The translations under genes and the position numbers were made by a program. Of a DNA stretch of 29,545 nt, positions 10,166 to 18,269 are shown one piece after another. Origin of the DNA: JBFWUM01 sp050247255 (GTDB lineage: Bacteria > Acidobacteriota > Vicinamibacteria > Vicinamibacterales > UBA2999). Each line of letters starts with the position of its first letter. Position 1 is the stretch's first letter. Where the stretch lies: the NCBI GenBank assembly GCA_050247255.1, contig JBFWUM010000050.1:1-29545 (forward strand). The letters run 5' to 3'. The notes under the pieces were generated by a model. It ran no database searches. It saw only the letters and a list, made by a program, of their open reading frames with translations, and was not told the DNA's origin.

Positions 10166-10519
10166 TCAGACCTTCGCGGAGGACGAGAAGCTCCGGACGG
10201 CGTCGGCCTCGCTGTCGTAGGTCTCGAAGACCGTGAGCAGCTTGGTGATTGACAGCAGGTCCTCGATGCGCTTGGTGAGGTTCAGCAGCTTCAGCTGGCC
10301 CCCCTGGCGGCTGATCGTGGTGTAGGTCCGGACGATCTCGCCCAGGCCGGCGCTGTCGATGTACGGCACGTCTGCGAGGTTGAGCACGATCTTGCGGCGC
10401 CCCTGCAGGGCGAGGCTGTTGATCTTGTCCTTGAGGAGCTCATCGCCCTCGCCCAGGGTCATCTTTCCCTTCAGGTCGAGCAGGGTGACATCGCCGGCGG
10501 CACGTTCCTCGATCTGCAT
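10166..10519 (-). CDS. STAS-domain anti-sigma-factor antagonist
   Basis: This 117-residue single STAS domain resembles SpoIIAA/RsbV. The phosphorylatable serine lies in YIDSAGLGEIV (Ser56), and the flanking 'KIVLNLADVPYID' strand is typical. Such proteins bind an anti-sigma kinase when dephosphorylated and release a sigma factor. Neither a kinase nor a sigma factor lies nearby. The frame is open further upstream, but ATG 10519 is chosen because GAGGA sits 8 bases before it and the STAS fold begins there (MQIEERAAGDVTLL). It heads the minus-strand operon leading into the UbiA gene. Confidence 0.92.
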   Translation of the reverse strand: MQIEERAAGDVTLLDLKGKMTLGEGDELLKDKINSLALQGRRKIVLNLADVPYIDSAGLGEIVRTYTTISRQGGQLKLLNLTKRIEDLLSITKLLTVFETYDSEADAVRSFSSSAKV

Positions 10520-10553
10520 TACACGTATCCTCGAATGGTTCGTAAAGTCCGCG

Positions 10554-10562
10554 ATTTTAGCA
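10554..10562 (-). promoter_or_regulatory. extended -10 promoter for the STAS-led operon
   Basis: On the minus strand the sequence reads TGC-TAAAAT, an extended -10 with a 5/6 hexamer. It would start transcription near 10547, about 28 bases before the STAS ATG and just upstream of its GAGGA ribosome-binding site. No good -35 is seen, as expected for an extended -10. Confidence 0.5.
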
Positions 10563-10642
10563 CACGGAAATCGGGTCGGACGCCCGCGCGGGGCGCGCAT
10601 CCGGCCCGGAAAAGGCAGTGAGCGACGAGGGAGTGACGCGCC

Positions 10643-10948
10643 CTAGACGCCGGTGCCGGCGAACTTCCGCTGCTGGAAACATTCCTTGCAGAAGACCGGC
10701 CGGCCCTGCGTCGGGCGGAAGGGCACCGTGGTTTCCTTTCCGCACGCGGAGCATTGTGTCTGCGTCTCGACGCGCCCCTGCATCGTGGGACCCGCCGCCG
10801 CGCGGGTGGCGCGCTTGGCCTTGCACGCCTTGCACCGCTTGGGTTCGTTCTTGAACTGCTTGTCGGCGAAGAACAGCTGCTCGCCGGCCGTCCAGATGAA
10901 TTCCGCGCCGCAATCCACGCACGTCAGGGACTTGTCCTGGAACTCCAT
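10643..10948 (-). CDS. Small double zinc-ribbon protein
   Basis: This 101-residue protein has four CxxC knuckles: C10/C13 with C39/C42, and C66/C69 with C87/C90. It would therefore bind two zinc ions. The first half (LTCVDCGAEFIWTAGEQ...) matches the 'probable zinc-ribbon' (zf-trcl type) domain found in small bacterial proteins. The second half is an additional ribbon with a basic linker. The ATG at 10948 is preceded by AAGGTGG. It lies 81 bases downstream of rpsU on the same strand, with a strong GC hairpin between them. Zinc ribbons of this size often bind nucleic acid or ribosomes, but nothing here proves that. Confidence 0.85.
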   Translation of the reverse strand: MEFQDKSLTCVDCGAEFIWTAGEQLFFADKQFKNEPKRCKACKAKRATRAAAGPTMQGRVETQTQCSACGKETTVPFRPTQGRPVFCKECFQQRKFAGTGV

Positions 10949-10994
10949 CGGTCGCCACCTTGTTCGTTCCGGTTCGGATCGTTCCGTTCGGTGT

Positions 10995-11016
10995 GCCCGC
11001 GGCCCCTGCCGCGGGC
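10995..11016. other. GC hairpin between rpsU and the zinc-ribbon gene
   Basis: A perfect 9-bp stem (GCCCGCGGC/GCCGCGGGC) closes a 4-base CCCT loop. It sits 14 bases after the rpsU stop on the minus strand. No T-run follows in that direction, so it may be an attenuator, processing site or mRNA stabiliser rather than a full intrinsic terminator. Confidence 0.55.
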
Positions 11017-11029
11017 GGCCGTGCCCGAC

Positions 11030-11227
11030 TTACTCTGTTTCGCGCCGCATCTTCTTGCGGTTCCGCTTGCGCGCCAGCGCCTGCTTGGCCCGACGCTTAT
11101 CACCCGGCTTCAGATAGAAGGAGTGCTTCTTGATGTCCTTGATGATGTCTTCCTGCTGAACCTTGCGCTTGAAGCGACGGAGGGCGCTCTCGATGGACTC
11201 GCCTTCCTGGATCTTGACTTCAGCCAC
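11030..11227 (-). CDS. rpsU: 30S ribosomal protein S21
   Basis: This is a 65-residue, strongly basic protein. The N-terminus VKIQEGESIESALRRFKRKV and the C-terminal arginine/lysine-rich helix (RRAKQALARKRNRKKMRR) are characteristic of bS21, and the length matches the family. S21 sits on the 30S platform near the 16S 3' end and helps mRNA binding. It starts with GTG at 11227. The coding start lies inside a 127-bp segment that is duplicated across an N gap, and this is the complete copy. A strong upstream promoter is described separately. Confidence 0.95.
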   Translation of the reverse strand: MAEVKIQEGESIESALRRFKRKVQQEDIIKDIKKHSFYLKPGDKRRAKQALARKRNRKKMRRETE

Positions 11228-11283
11228 GCCTGTAACACCCCCTCACCCGGCCTACGAGGAACGGCGCGAAGCCGTTCCGGCGA
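11157..11283. repeat. left copy of a 127-bp duplicated contig end
   Basis: This segment is identical base for base to 11384-11510 and abuts the 100-N gap. Exactly 127 bp is a common maximum assembly k-mer, so this is most simply one genomic locus written twice. It contains the first 71 coding bases of rpsU and its leader hairpin. Confidence 0.95.
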
Positions 11284-11383
11284 NNNNNNNNNNNNNNNNN
11301 NNNNNNNNNNNNNNNNNNNNNNNNNNNNNNNNNNNNNNNNNNNNNNNNNNNNNNNNNNNNNNNNNNNNNNNNNNNNNNNNNNN
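11284..11383. other. 100-N scaffold gap
   Basis: Exactly 100 N bases lie between identical 127-bp flanks. It should probably be closed by overlapping the flanks, which would shorten the true sequence by 227 bases here. Confidence 0.97.
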
Positions 11384-11510
11384 TGAACCTTGCGCTTGAA
11401 GCGACGGAGGGCGCTCTCGATGGACTCGCCTTCCTGGATCTTGACTTCAGCCACGCCTGTAACACCCCCTCACCCGGCCTACGAGGAACGGCGCGAAGCC
11501 GTTCCGGCGA
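11384..11510. repeat. right copy of the 127-bp duplicated contig end (apparent partial second rpsU)
   Basis: This is identical to 11157-11283. The apparent second S21 start (GTG at 11454, 24 codons before the Ns) is an assembly duplicate and not a pseudogene. The whole 11228-11661 stretch has no other gene. It holds the gap, the rpsU leader and promoter, and the purD upstream hairpin. Confidence 0.95.
11485..11505 (-). promoter_or_regulatory. leader hairpin of rpsU
   Basis: A perfect 8-bp stem GGAACGGC/GCCGTTCC closes a 5-base loop. It lies in the inferred rpsU 5' leader, about 30 bases before the start codon, and also appears at 11258-11278 in the duplicated copy. It could be a site of translational feedback, but this is not shown. 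Confidence 0.45.
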
Positions 11511-11576
11511 TACGGACACCATGTGATGCCCGTTCGAAAAGTGGCGAATATGCTAGGCTATCACAGGCAGGCGCGG

Positions 11577-11606
11577 ATTCTAGGGCGCTTAATCGCCCCG
11601 CGTCAA
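11577..11606 (-). promoter_or_regulatory. sigma-70 promoter for rpsU
   Basis: The minus strand reads TTGACG (11606-11601), an 18-base spacer, then TAGAAT (11582-11577): five of six matches in each hexamer. Transcription would begin near 11570. This gives a leader of about 115 bases to the rpsU GTG once the false gap is collapsed. Confidence 0.75.
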
Positions 11607-11622
11607 TCAAATAGTCCTTCTC

Positions 11623-11653
11623 GCCTAACCCGCTGCCCGTCCGTCAGTTAGGC
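11623..11653 (+). promoter_or_regulatory. inverted repeat just before purD
   Basis: GCCTAAC (11623-11629) and GTTAGGC (11647-11653) are perfect 7-bp arms around a 17-base centre, ending 8 bases before the purD ATG. purD has no Shine-Dalgarno here. The element could be an operator or a leader hairpin affecting purD. Confidence 0.35.
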
Positions 11654-11661
11654 CCGTTCCG

Positions 11662-12972
11662 ATGAAGATTCTGGTCGTAGGCGGGGGTGCCCGCGAGCAC
11701 GCCATCGCCTGGAAGCTGTCCCGCGAGCGCGGCGTGACCGAGGTCCTGTGCAGTCCCGGGAACCCCGGGATCGCCGCCGTCGCCCGCTGTCTGCCCGGCA
11801 ACCCGGCACAACCCGAGACGATGCTTGCCCTGGCCCGCCAGGAGCAGGCCGCCCTCACCGTGGTCGGCCCCGAGCTCCCGCTGAGCCTCGGCATCGCCGA
11901 CCTGTTCGACGCCGAGGGGCTGCCGCTGGTTGGTCCGACCCGCGCCGCGGCGGCGCTCGAGTCGAGCAAGGCCTTCGCCAAGGACTTCATGGCGCGCCAC
12001 CGCGTGCCGACCGCGCGCTTCCTCAACTGCGAGTCGGCCGACCAGGCGCTGGCGGCCATCGCCGACGGATCGTTCGGCTACCCGGTGGTGCTGAAGGCCG
12101 ATGGCCTCGCGGCCGGCAAGGGCGTGGTCATTGCCGAAGACCGCGCCAGTGCCGAGGAGGCGGTGCGCGAGGCGATGGTGGCGAAGCGCTTCGGCGGCGC
12201 CGGCGATCGGCTGGTGATCGAGGAGTTCCTCACCGGCACCGAGGCGTCGTATTTCGTGCTCGCCGAGGGCGAGCGCTTCGTGGCGCTCTCCTCCGCGCAG
12301 GATCACAAGCGCATCTTCGACGACGACCGCGGGCCGAACACCGGCGGGATGGGCGCGTTCGCGCCGAGTCCGCTGCTGACGCCGGCGGTCGAGCAGCAGG
12401 TCGTCGATCGGATCGTCCAGCCGGTGCTGACCGGCATGGTGGCCGAGGGGCGTCCGTTCCGCGGTTTTCTCTACGTCGGCCTGATGCTGACTGCCGGCGG
12501 ACCACAGGTGATCGAGTTCAACGTCCGCTTCGGTGACCCTGAAGCGCAGGTCGTCTTCCCGATGCTCGACGAGGACCTGTCGTGGCTGCTCGGCGCCGCG
12601 GCCACCGGCGCGCTGCCGTCGCGCCGCGCCCGGTTCCGATCCGAGCCGCACGTCGGCGTCGTGCTCGCGGCGGGCGGCTACCCGGACGCGGTTGAGGGCG
12701 GCAAGGTGATCACCGGCCTCGAGGAAGCATCGCGCGTGCCTGGCGCGATGGTGTTTCACGCCGGGACCGCGCGCCGCGACGGCCAGCTCGTCACCGCCGG
12801 CGGCCGCGTCCTCACCGTCGTCGCCGGCGGCGCCACCTACCGCGACGCCATCGACACCGCCTACCGCGCCGCATCCGAGATTCACTTCGACGGGATGCAG
12901 ATGCGGCGCGACATCGGCCGCAAAGCGCTCCACGAACTCGGAGCCCGAGACTTCAGTCTCGGCCCTGAATGA
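11662..12972 (+). CDS. purD: Phosphoribosylamine-glycine ligase
   Basis: This 436-residue enzyme is the normal length for PurD, the ATP-grasp ligase that joins phosphoribosylamine and glycine to form GAR, the second step of purine synthesis. The start MKILVVGGGAREHAIAW is diagnostic. The ATP-grasp core follows with PVVLKADGLAAGKGV (about 147-160), QDHKRIFDDDRGPNTGGMG (about 213-230) and the metal-binding IEFNVRFGDPEAQ (about 285-297). The substrate, PRA, is made by PurF, which is encoded in the large operon to the right. The stop codon overlaps the start of the next gene (ATGA), coupling purD to a tRNA-modification enzyme rather than to other pur genes. Confidence 0.98.
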   Translation: MKILVVGGGAREHAIAWKLSRERGVTEVLCSPGNPGIAAVARCLPGNPAQPETMLALARQEQAALTVVGPELPLSLGIADLFDAEGLPLVGPTRAAAALESSKAFAKDFMARHRVPTARFLNCESADQALAAIADGSFGYPVVLKADGLAAGKGVVIAEDRASAEEAVREAMVAKRFGGAGDRLVIEEFLTGTEASYFVLAEGERFVALSSAQDHKRIFDDDRGPNTGGMGAFAPSPLLTPAVEQQVVDRIVQPVLTGMVAEGRPFRGFLYVGLMLTAGGPQVIEFNVRFGDPEAQVVFPMLDEDLSWLLGAAATGALPSRRARFRSEPHVGVVLAAGGYPDAVEGGKVITGLEEASRVPGAMVFHAGTARRDGQLVTAGGRVLTVVAGGATYRDAIDTAYRAASEIHFDGMQMRRDIGRKALHELGARDFSLGPE

Positions 12973-14160
12973 AATACGCCATCGTCACCTTCGGCTGCCG
13001 CGTGAACCAGGCCGACTCGCTGGCGATCGAGGGACAGCTGCGCGAACGCGGTGGCGTGGCGGCAGCGGTTGCTGACGCCGATCTTCTTGTCGTCAACACC
13101 TGCTCGGTGACGGCTGGCGCTGACCAGGGCGCGCGGCAGACGATTCGACGCGCCGTGCGCGGGAACCCCGACGTGAAGGTGATCGTCACCGGCTGCTACG
13201 CGACGCGGCAGCCGGATGACGTGGCGGCGCTGCCGAACGTCATTCACGTCGTTGCCAATCCGGACAAGGAACGTCTTGTGGGGCGCATCGTGTCGGACGC
13301 GCCCGACGGGCCGTGCGGGCGGCCGCTCGAGCCCGGCGTCGGCGGCCGGACAGCGCTGTCGCTCCGAGTGCAGACCGGCTGCGAGGAACGCTGCAGCTAC
13401 TGCATCATTCCGACGACACGCGGAGCGAGCCGATCCAAAACGGTCGCTGCGGTCCTGGACGATGTGCGGCGCGGTATCGATGCCGGCTACCAGGAGTTCT
13501 GGATCACCGGCGTCCACCTCGGCTCGTTCGGGCGCGACGGCGAGAGCGGTGAGAATCTGCTGACGCTGCTGCAGGCACTGGCCGCGCGCGAGGAGGACGT
13601 GCTGTTTCGCGTCAGCTCGCTCGAGCCGATGGACTGCTCGCCGGCCATCGTGGATCTCGTGGCCGCGTCACCTCGACTGGCGCCGCATTTTCATCTGCCG
13701 CTGCAGCACGCCAGCGACGAGATGCTCTCGGCCATGCGGCGCCCCTACACGGCCGCCTATTATGAAGGTCTCGTGGCGCGCGTCCACGAGCAGATGCCGC
13801 ACGCCTCGATCGGCACCGACCTGATCGTTGGCTTTCCCGGAGAGACAAGCCGGCACTTCGAGGCGATGCACGACGCGGTGGAACGCCTGCCGTTCTCGTA
13901 CGTGCACGTGTTCCCGTACTCCGATCGTCCCGGTACTGCTGCGTCGCGACTGGGCGGCCGCGTGGACGGCGCATCCGTGCGGGAGCGCGGCGCGGCGATC
14001 CGTTCGATCGGCGCTGCAAAGGCGCGGGCATTCCGCGAGGCGCAGACCGGGACCACGCGCCGCGCCCTCGTCGTCGACGATGGGCGATCGGCGGTGACGG
14101 ACAACTACCTGAAGGTGAAGTTGGAGGAGCCCAGGGAGCGGAACACCTGGGTCGAGATCG

Positions 14161-14168
<8 letters not shown>
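12969..14168 (+). CDS. mtaB: MtaB-like tRNA t6A37 methylthiotransferase (radical SAM)
   Basis: This 399-residue radical-SAM methylthiotransferase has the full family layout. The N-terminal UPF0004 domain carries three cluster cysteines, C10 (FGCRVNQAD), C45 (VNTCSVT) and C76 (VTGCYATRQP). The radical-SAM motif C138-x3-C142-x2-C145 lies in GCEERCSYCIIPTTRG, and a short TRAM-like tail ends the protein. The N-terminal pattern FGCRVNQ and VNTCSVT fits the MtaB/e-MtaB branch, which converts t6A37 to ms2t6A37 in tRNA-Lys, better than MiaB or RimO. The start overlaps the purD stop. The last 8 bases overlap tail-to-tail with rlmN, another radical-SAM RNA-modifying enzyme. Confidence 0.88.
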
Positions 14169-15237
<1,069 letters not shown>

Positions 15238-15274
15238 CCTATGTCTCGCGTTTTCTGCGAGTTGCAAGCAGTCG

Positions 15275-15283
15275 ATTGTAGCA
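15275..15283 (-). promoter_or_regulatory. extended -10 promoter for rlmN
   Basis: The minus strand reads TGC-TACAAT (5/6 to the -10 consensus, with the TG extension). Transcription would begin near 15268, about 30 bases before the rlmN ATG. No strong -35 is seen. Confidence 0.5.
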
Positions 15284-15312
15284 AACCGTTGCCAACCTCC
15301 CGGAGATTCGTA

Positions 15313-15341
15313 TTGCTGCGGCGCGGCCGCCGTGCTATGAT
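15313..15341 (+). promoter_or_regulatory. sigma-70 promoter for the M16 peptidase-purine operon
   Basis: TTGCTG (15313-15318), a 17-base GC-rich spacer, and TATGAT (15336-15341). The -10 matches 5 of 6. It lies 85 bases before the GTG of the first gene and diverges from the rlmN promoter. Confidence 0.65.
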
Positions 15342-15361
15342 TCGTTCGTTCTTCTAATTCC

Positions 15362-15392
15362 CTGTCTGTCAACGAGTTGCGGTGACAGACGG
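15362..15392 (+). promoter_or_regulatory. 5' leader hairpin of the purine operon
   Basis: GTCTGTCA (15364-15371) pairs perfectly with TGACAGAC (15383-15390) around an 11-base loop, extended by one wobble and one CG pair. It lies in the inferred leader between the promoter and the M16 start. It does not resemble the known purine (guanine/adenine) or ZTP riboswitch cores. It may be a regulator site or an mRNA-stabilising hairpin. Confidence 0.45.
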
Positions 15393-15425
15393 CCCTTCGG
15401 ACCCGCAGCTCCAAAGACGCATCCG

Positions 15426-16697
15426 GTGCCTCAACCCGCTATCGTTCGCGACGTGTTGCCGAACGGACTCCGACTCGTCACCGAGCGGATGCCGCACGTC
15501 CGGTCGGTGAGCATTGGCGTCTGGCTCGCCCGCGGCTCGCGGCACGAATCGAACGAGCAGAGCGGCATTGCCCACTTCGTCGAGCACATGCTCTTCAAGG
15601 GGACCTCGTCGCGCAGCGCCGAAGACATCGCGCAGGCCATCGACTCGATCGGCGGGCAGATGGACGCGTTCACGGCGAAGGAATACGCCAGCTACTACAT
15701 CAAGGTGCTCGACGAGCATCTGCCGCTCGCGCTCGACGTGCTCGCCGACATCGTCATGCGGCCGAAGTTCAGCGCCGACGACATCACGCGCGAGCAGAAG
15801 GTCGTCCTCGAAGAAATCAAGATGGTCGAGGACACGCCCGACGACCTCGTCCACGAACTGTTCACCGAAAGCTTTTGGGCCGGCCACCCGCTCGGGCGCC
15901 CAATCCTCGGCACGCCGGAGACCGTCGGGTCGTTCACGCCGGAGATCCTGCGGCGCTACTTCACGGGGACGTACTCGGCGCCAAACCTGATCGTCGCGGC
16001 CACCGGCAACATCGAGCACGGCAAGGTGCGGGAGCTCGTCGAGCGGATTTTCGCCGACCTGCCGCGCGAGCGCGCCGCGGTCACCGAAGGGCCGCCGAAC
16101 CCGCAGCCGACGGTGATCATCCGCAACAAGGAGCTCGAGCAAAGCCACGTCTGCCTCGGCACGAGCGGATATCAGCAGGACCACTCGGATCGGTATTCGA
16201 GCTACGTCCTCAACACGATCCTCGGTGGTTCGATGAGCTCGCGGCTGTTCCAGAACGTGCGGGAAAAGCGCGGCCTGGCCTACGCGGTGTTCAGCGGCCT
16301 GAGCTCGTACCGCGACACCGGCTCGATGACGATCTACGCCGGCTGCGCCAACAGCGCGGTCGGCGAGCTGATCGACGTCGTCGTCGCGGAGCTGCGGCGG
16401 ATGAAGGACGAGCCGCTGCCGGGCGACGATCTGCAGCGCGCGAAGGATCACCTCAAGGGCAGCCTGATGCTGAACCTCGAGAGCACCTCCAGCCGCATGT
16501 CGCACCTGGCGCGGCAGGAGATCTACTTCGATCGGCAGTTCGGCCTGGATGAAACGCTGGAAGGCGTCGAGCGCGTCACGGTCGACGATCTCCAGCGGGT
16601 GGCGCGCGACCTGTTTGCCGACGGGGCGCTGGCCGCCACGGTTCTTGGCGCAGTCAATGGGCTGCAGATTCCTCAGGAGCGCCTGGCACTCGGATGA
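15426..16697 (+). CDS. M16 family zinc metallopeptidase
   Basis: This 423-residue protein is a two-lobed M16B (pitrilysin-type) peptidase related to mitochondrial processing peptidase beta and bacterial YmxG. The inverted zinc motif HFVEH (H50, E53, H54) is intact, and the distal glutamate lies 76 residues on in VLEEIK (E130), so it should be active. The second lobe has the GGSMSSRLFQNVREKRGLAY signature (about 263-282), which binds substrate. It starts with GTG at 15426 without a clear ribosome-binding site and shows no signal peptide, which suggests a cytosolic role. Its stop overlaps the purB start (ATGA), making it the promoter-proximal gene of the purine operon. Confidence 0.93.
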   Translation: MPQPAIVRDVLPNGLRLVTERMPHVRSVSIGVWLARGSRHESNEQSGIAHFVEHMLFKGTSSRSAEDIAQAIDSIGGQMDAFTAKEYASYYIKVLDEHLPLALDVLADIVMRPKFSADDITREQKVVLEEIKMVEDTPDDLVHELFTESFWAGHPLGRPILGTPETVGSFTPEILRRYFTGTYSAPNLIVAATGNIEHGKVRELVERIFADLPRERAAVTEGPPNPQPTVIIRNKELEQSHVCLGTSGYQQDHSDRYSSYVLNTILGGSMSSRLFQNVREKRGLAYAVFSGLSSYRDTGSMTIYAGCANSAVGELIDVVVAELRRMKDEPLPGDDLQRAKDHLKGSLMLNLESTSSRMSHLARQEIYFDRQFGLDETLEGVERVTVDDLQRVARDLFADGALAATVLGAVNGLQIPQERLALG

Positions 16698-18031
16698 TCC
16701 CGCGGTACACGAATCCCGAAATGGGCCGCATCTGGAGCGACCAGCGGCGATACGAAACCTGGCTGCAGGTGGAAGTCGCCGCGGCCGAGGCGATGGCCCG
16801 CGCCGGGATCGTGCCGCCCGAGGCCGCCGCCGACCTCCGCGAGAAGGGCGCGTTCGACATCGCCCGCATCGAAGCCATCGAGCAGGTCACCCAGCACGAC
16901 GTCATCGCCTTCACGACGGCGGTCGCCGAGAAGGTCGGGCCATCGGCGCGCTGGCTGCACTTCGGCCTCACCTCGTCAGACGTCATCGACACCGCGCAGG
17001 CACTGCAGATGCGCGAGGCCTGCGATCTCATCCTGACGCTGCTCGACGGGCTGATGCAGGCCGCGCGCGCGCGCGCTGAGGAGCACCGCCGCACGCCGAT
17101 GATCGGGCGGACACACGGCGTGCATGCCGAGCCGATGACGTTCGGGTTGAAGGTCGCGCTCTGGCACGCCGAGCTGCAACGGGACGAGGCGCGGATCCGC
17201 CGCGCGCGCGAGGTCATCGCCGTCGGCCAGATCTCGGGCGCGGTCGGCACGTTCGGCCACCTGCCGCCGGCGATCGAGGAAGACGTCTGCCGCAGCCTGG
17301 GGCTGGCGCCGGATCCGGTGTCGTCGCAGGTCATCCAGCGCGATCGCCACGCCGAGCTGCTGTCGATGCTGGCGATCACCGCATCGACGCTCGAGAAGAT
17401 TGCGCTCGAAATCCGCGGGCTGCAGAAGACCGAGATCGGCGAGGTCGAAGAGCCGTTCGCCAAGGGGCAGAAGGGCTCGTCGGCGATGCCGCACAAGCGC
17501 AACCCGATCGGCTGCGAGCAGATCGTCGGGCTGGCGCGGCTGCTGCGCGCCAACGCCCACGCGGCGCTGGAGAACAACGCGCTGTGGCACGAGCGCGACA
17601 TCTCGCACTCGTCGGTCGAGCGGGTCATCCTGCCCGACACGTTCATCGCCCTCGATCACATGCTGCGGCGCATGACGCGCATTGTCTCCGGCATGGTGGT
17701 CTATCCCGAGCGCATGCTCGAGAACCTCCAGCGTTCGCGCGGGGTCGTGTTTTCGGGCACGGTGCTGCTGGAGCTGGCGCGCCGCGGCGTGTCGCGCGAG
17801 CAGGCCTACGAGTGGGTGCAGCGCAACGCGATGCGCGCGTTCCACGAGCAGCGCGACTTCAAGGGGCTGCTGCTGGCCGACGCCGACGTCACCGGGGTGC
17901 TGCCGCCGGCCGAGATCGAAAAGGCGTTCGACCTTGGCGAGCAGCTGAGGCACGTCGACTACATCTTCGAGCGAGTCTTTCAACCGGAAGTCGTGGGGGC
18001 CGGCTCCAGCCGGCCCGGGAGTCAGAGCTGA
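16694..18031 (+). CDS. purB: Adenylosuccinate lyase
   Basis: This 445-residue fumarase/aspartase-superfamily enzyme cleaves SAICAR to AICAR and adenylosuccinate to AMP. Visible hallmarks are MIPRYTNPEMGRIWSDQ at the start, the catalytic GRTHGVHAEPMTFG block (about 137-150) and the superfamily signature with catalytic serine SSAMPHKRNP (262-271). The start overlaps the M16 stop. The last ~13 codons (after RVFQPE) run through a perfect GC palindrome at 17997-18016, giving an unusual tail ending GSSRPGSQS. purS starts one base after the stop. Confidence 0.98.
   Translation: MIPRYTNPEMGRIWSDQRRYETWLQVEVAAAEAMARAGIVPPEAAADLREKGAFDIARIEAIEQVTQHDVIAFTTAVAEKVGPSARWLHFGLTSSDVIDTAQALQMREACDLILTLLDGLMQAARARAEEHRRTPMIGRTHGVHAEPMTFGLKVALWHAELQRDEARIRRAREVIAVGQISGAVGTFGHLPPAIEEDVCRSLGLAPDPVSSQVIQRDRHAELLSMLAITASTLEKIALEIRGLQKTEIGEVEEPFAKGQKGSSAMPHKRNPIGCEQIVGLARLLRANAHAALENNALWHERDISHSSVERVILPDTFIALDHMLRRMTRIVSGMVVYPERMLENLQRSRGVVFSGTVLLELARRGVSREQAYEWVQRNAMRAFHEQRDFKGLLLADADVTGVLPPAEIEKAFDLGEQLRHVDYIFERVFQPEVVGAGSSRPGSQS
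17997..18016. repeat. GC palindrome inside the 3' end of purB
   Basis: GGGCCGGCT and AGCCGGCCC are perfect 9-bp arms separated by two bases. It encodes part of the PurB tail. The CTCCAG centre resembles the CTTCAG centre (minus strand) of the palindrome at 1042-1061, which suggests the same class of small extragenic palindrome. Confidence 0.6.
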
Positions 18032-18032
18032 T

Positions 18033-18269
18033 ATGCGTGCGCGCGTGTTCGTCACCCTCAAGCAGTCCGTATTCGACCCGCAGGGCAAGACGGTGACCGA
18101 CGCGCTGCACTCGCTCGGCTACGCCGCGGTGCGTGACGTGCGCCAGGGGAAATACTTCGAGCTCGACATCGATGCCGGGTCCGAAGACGAGGCGCGCAAG
18201 CTCGCGTCCGACGCGGCGGAGAAGCTGCTCTCCAACCCGGTGATCGAAAGCTATCGCATCGAAATATGA
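18033..18269 (+). CDS. purS: Phosphoribosylformylglycinamidine synthase subunit PurS
   Basis: This 78-residue protein is the normal size for PurS, the small dimeric bridge that docks PurQ onto the small type of PurL in the FGAM synthase complex. The sequence RARVFVTLKQSVFDPQGKTV followed by LGY..V.DVRQGKYFELDI is typical. It starts one base after purB stops, and its stop overlaps the purQ ATG (ATGA), consistent with stoichiometric coupled synthesis of the three subunits. Confidence 0.96.
   Translation: MRARVFVTLKQSVFDPQGKTVTDALHSLGYAAVRDVRQGKYFELDIDAGSEDEARKLASDAAEKLLSNPVIESYRIEI

Noticed and set aside
10995..11016. Intrinsic terminator after rpsU
   Set aside because: The stem is strong but no T-run follows on the minus strand, so I list it only as a hairpin.
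11384..11454. Second, truncated rpsU
   Set aside because: It is exactly duplicated with 127-bp identity beside an N gap, so it is an assembly artefact.
15342..15425. Purine riboswitch upstream of the pur operon
   Set aside because: The conserved three-way junction core is absent; only a simple hairpin is seen.
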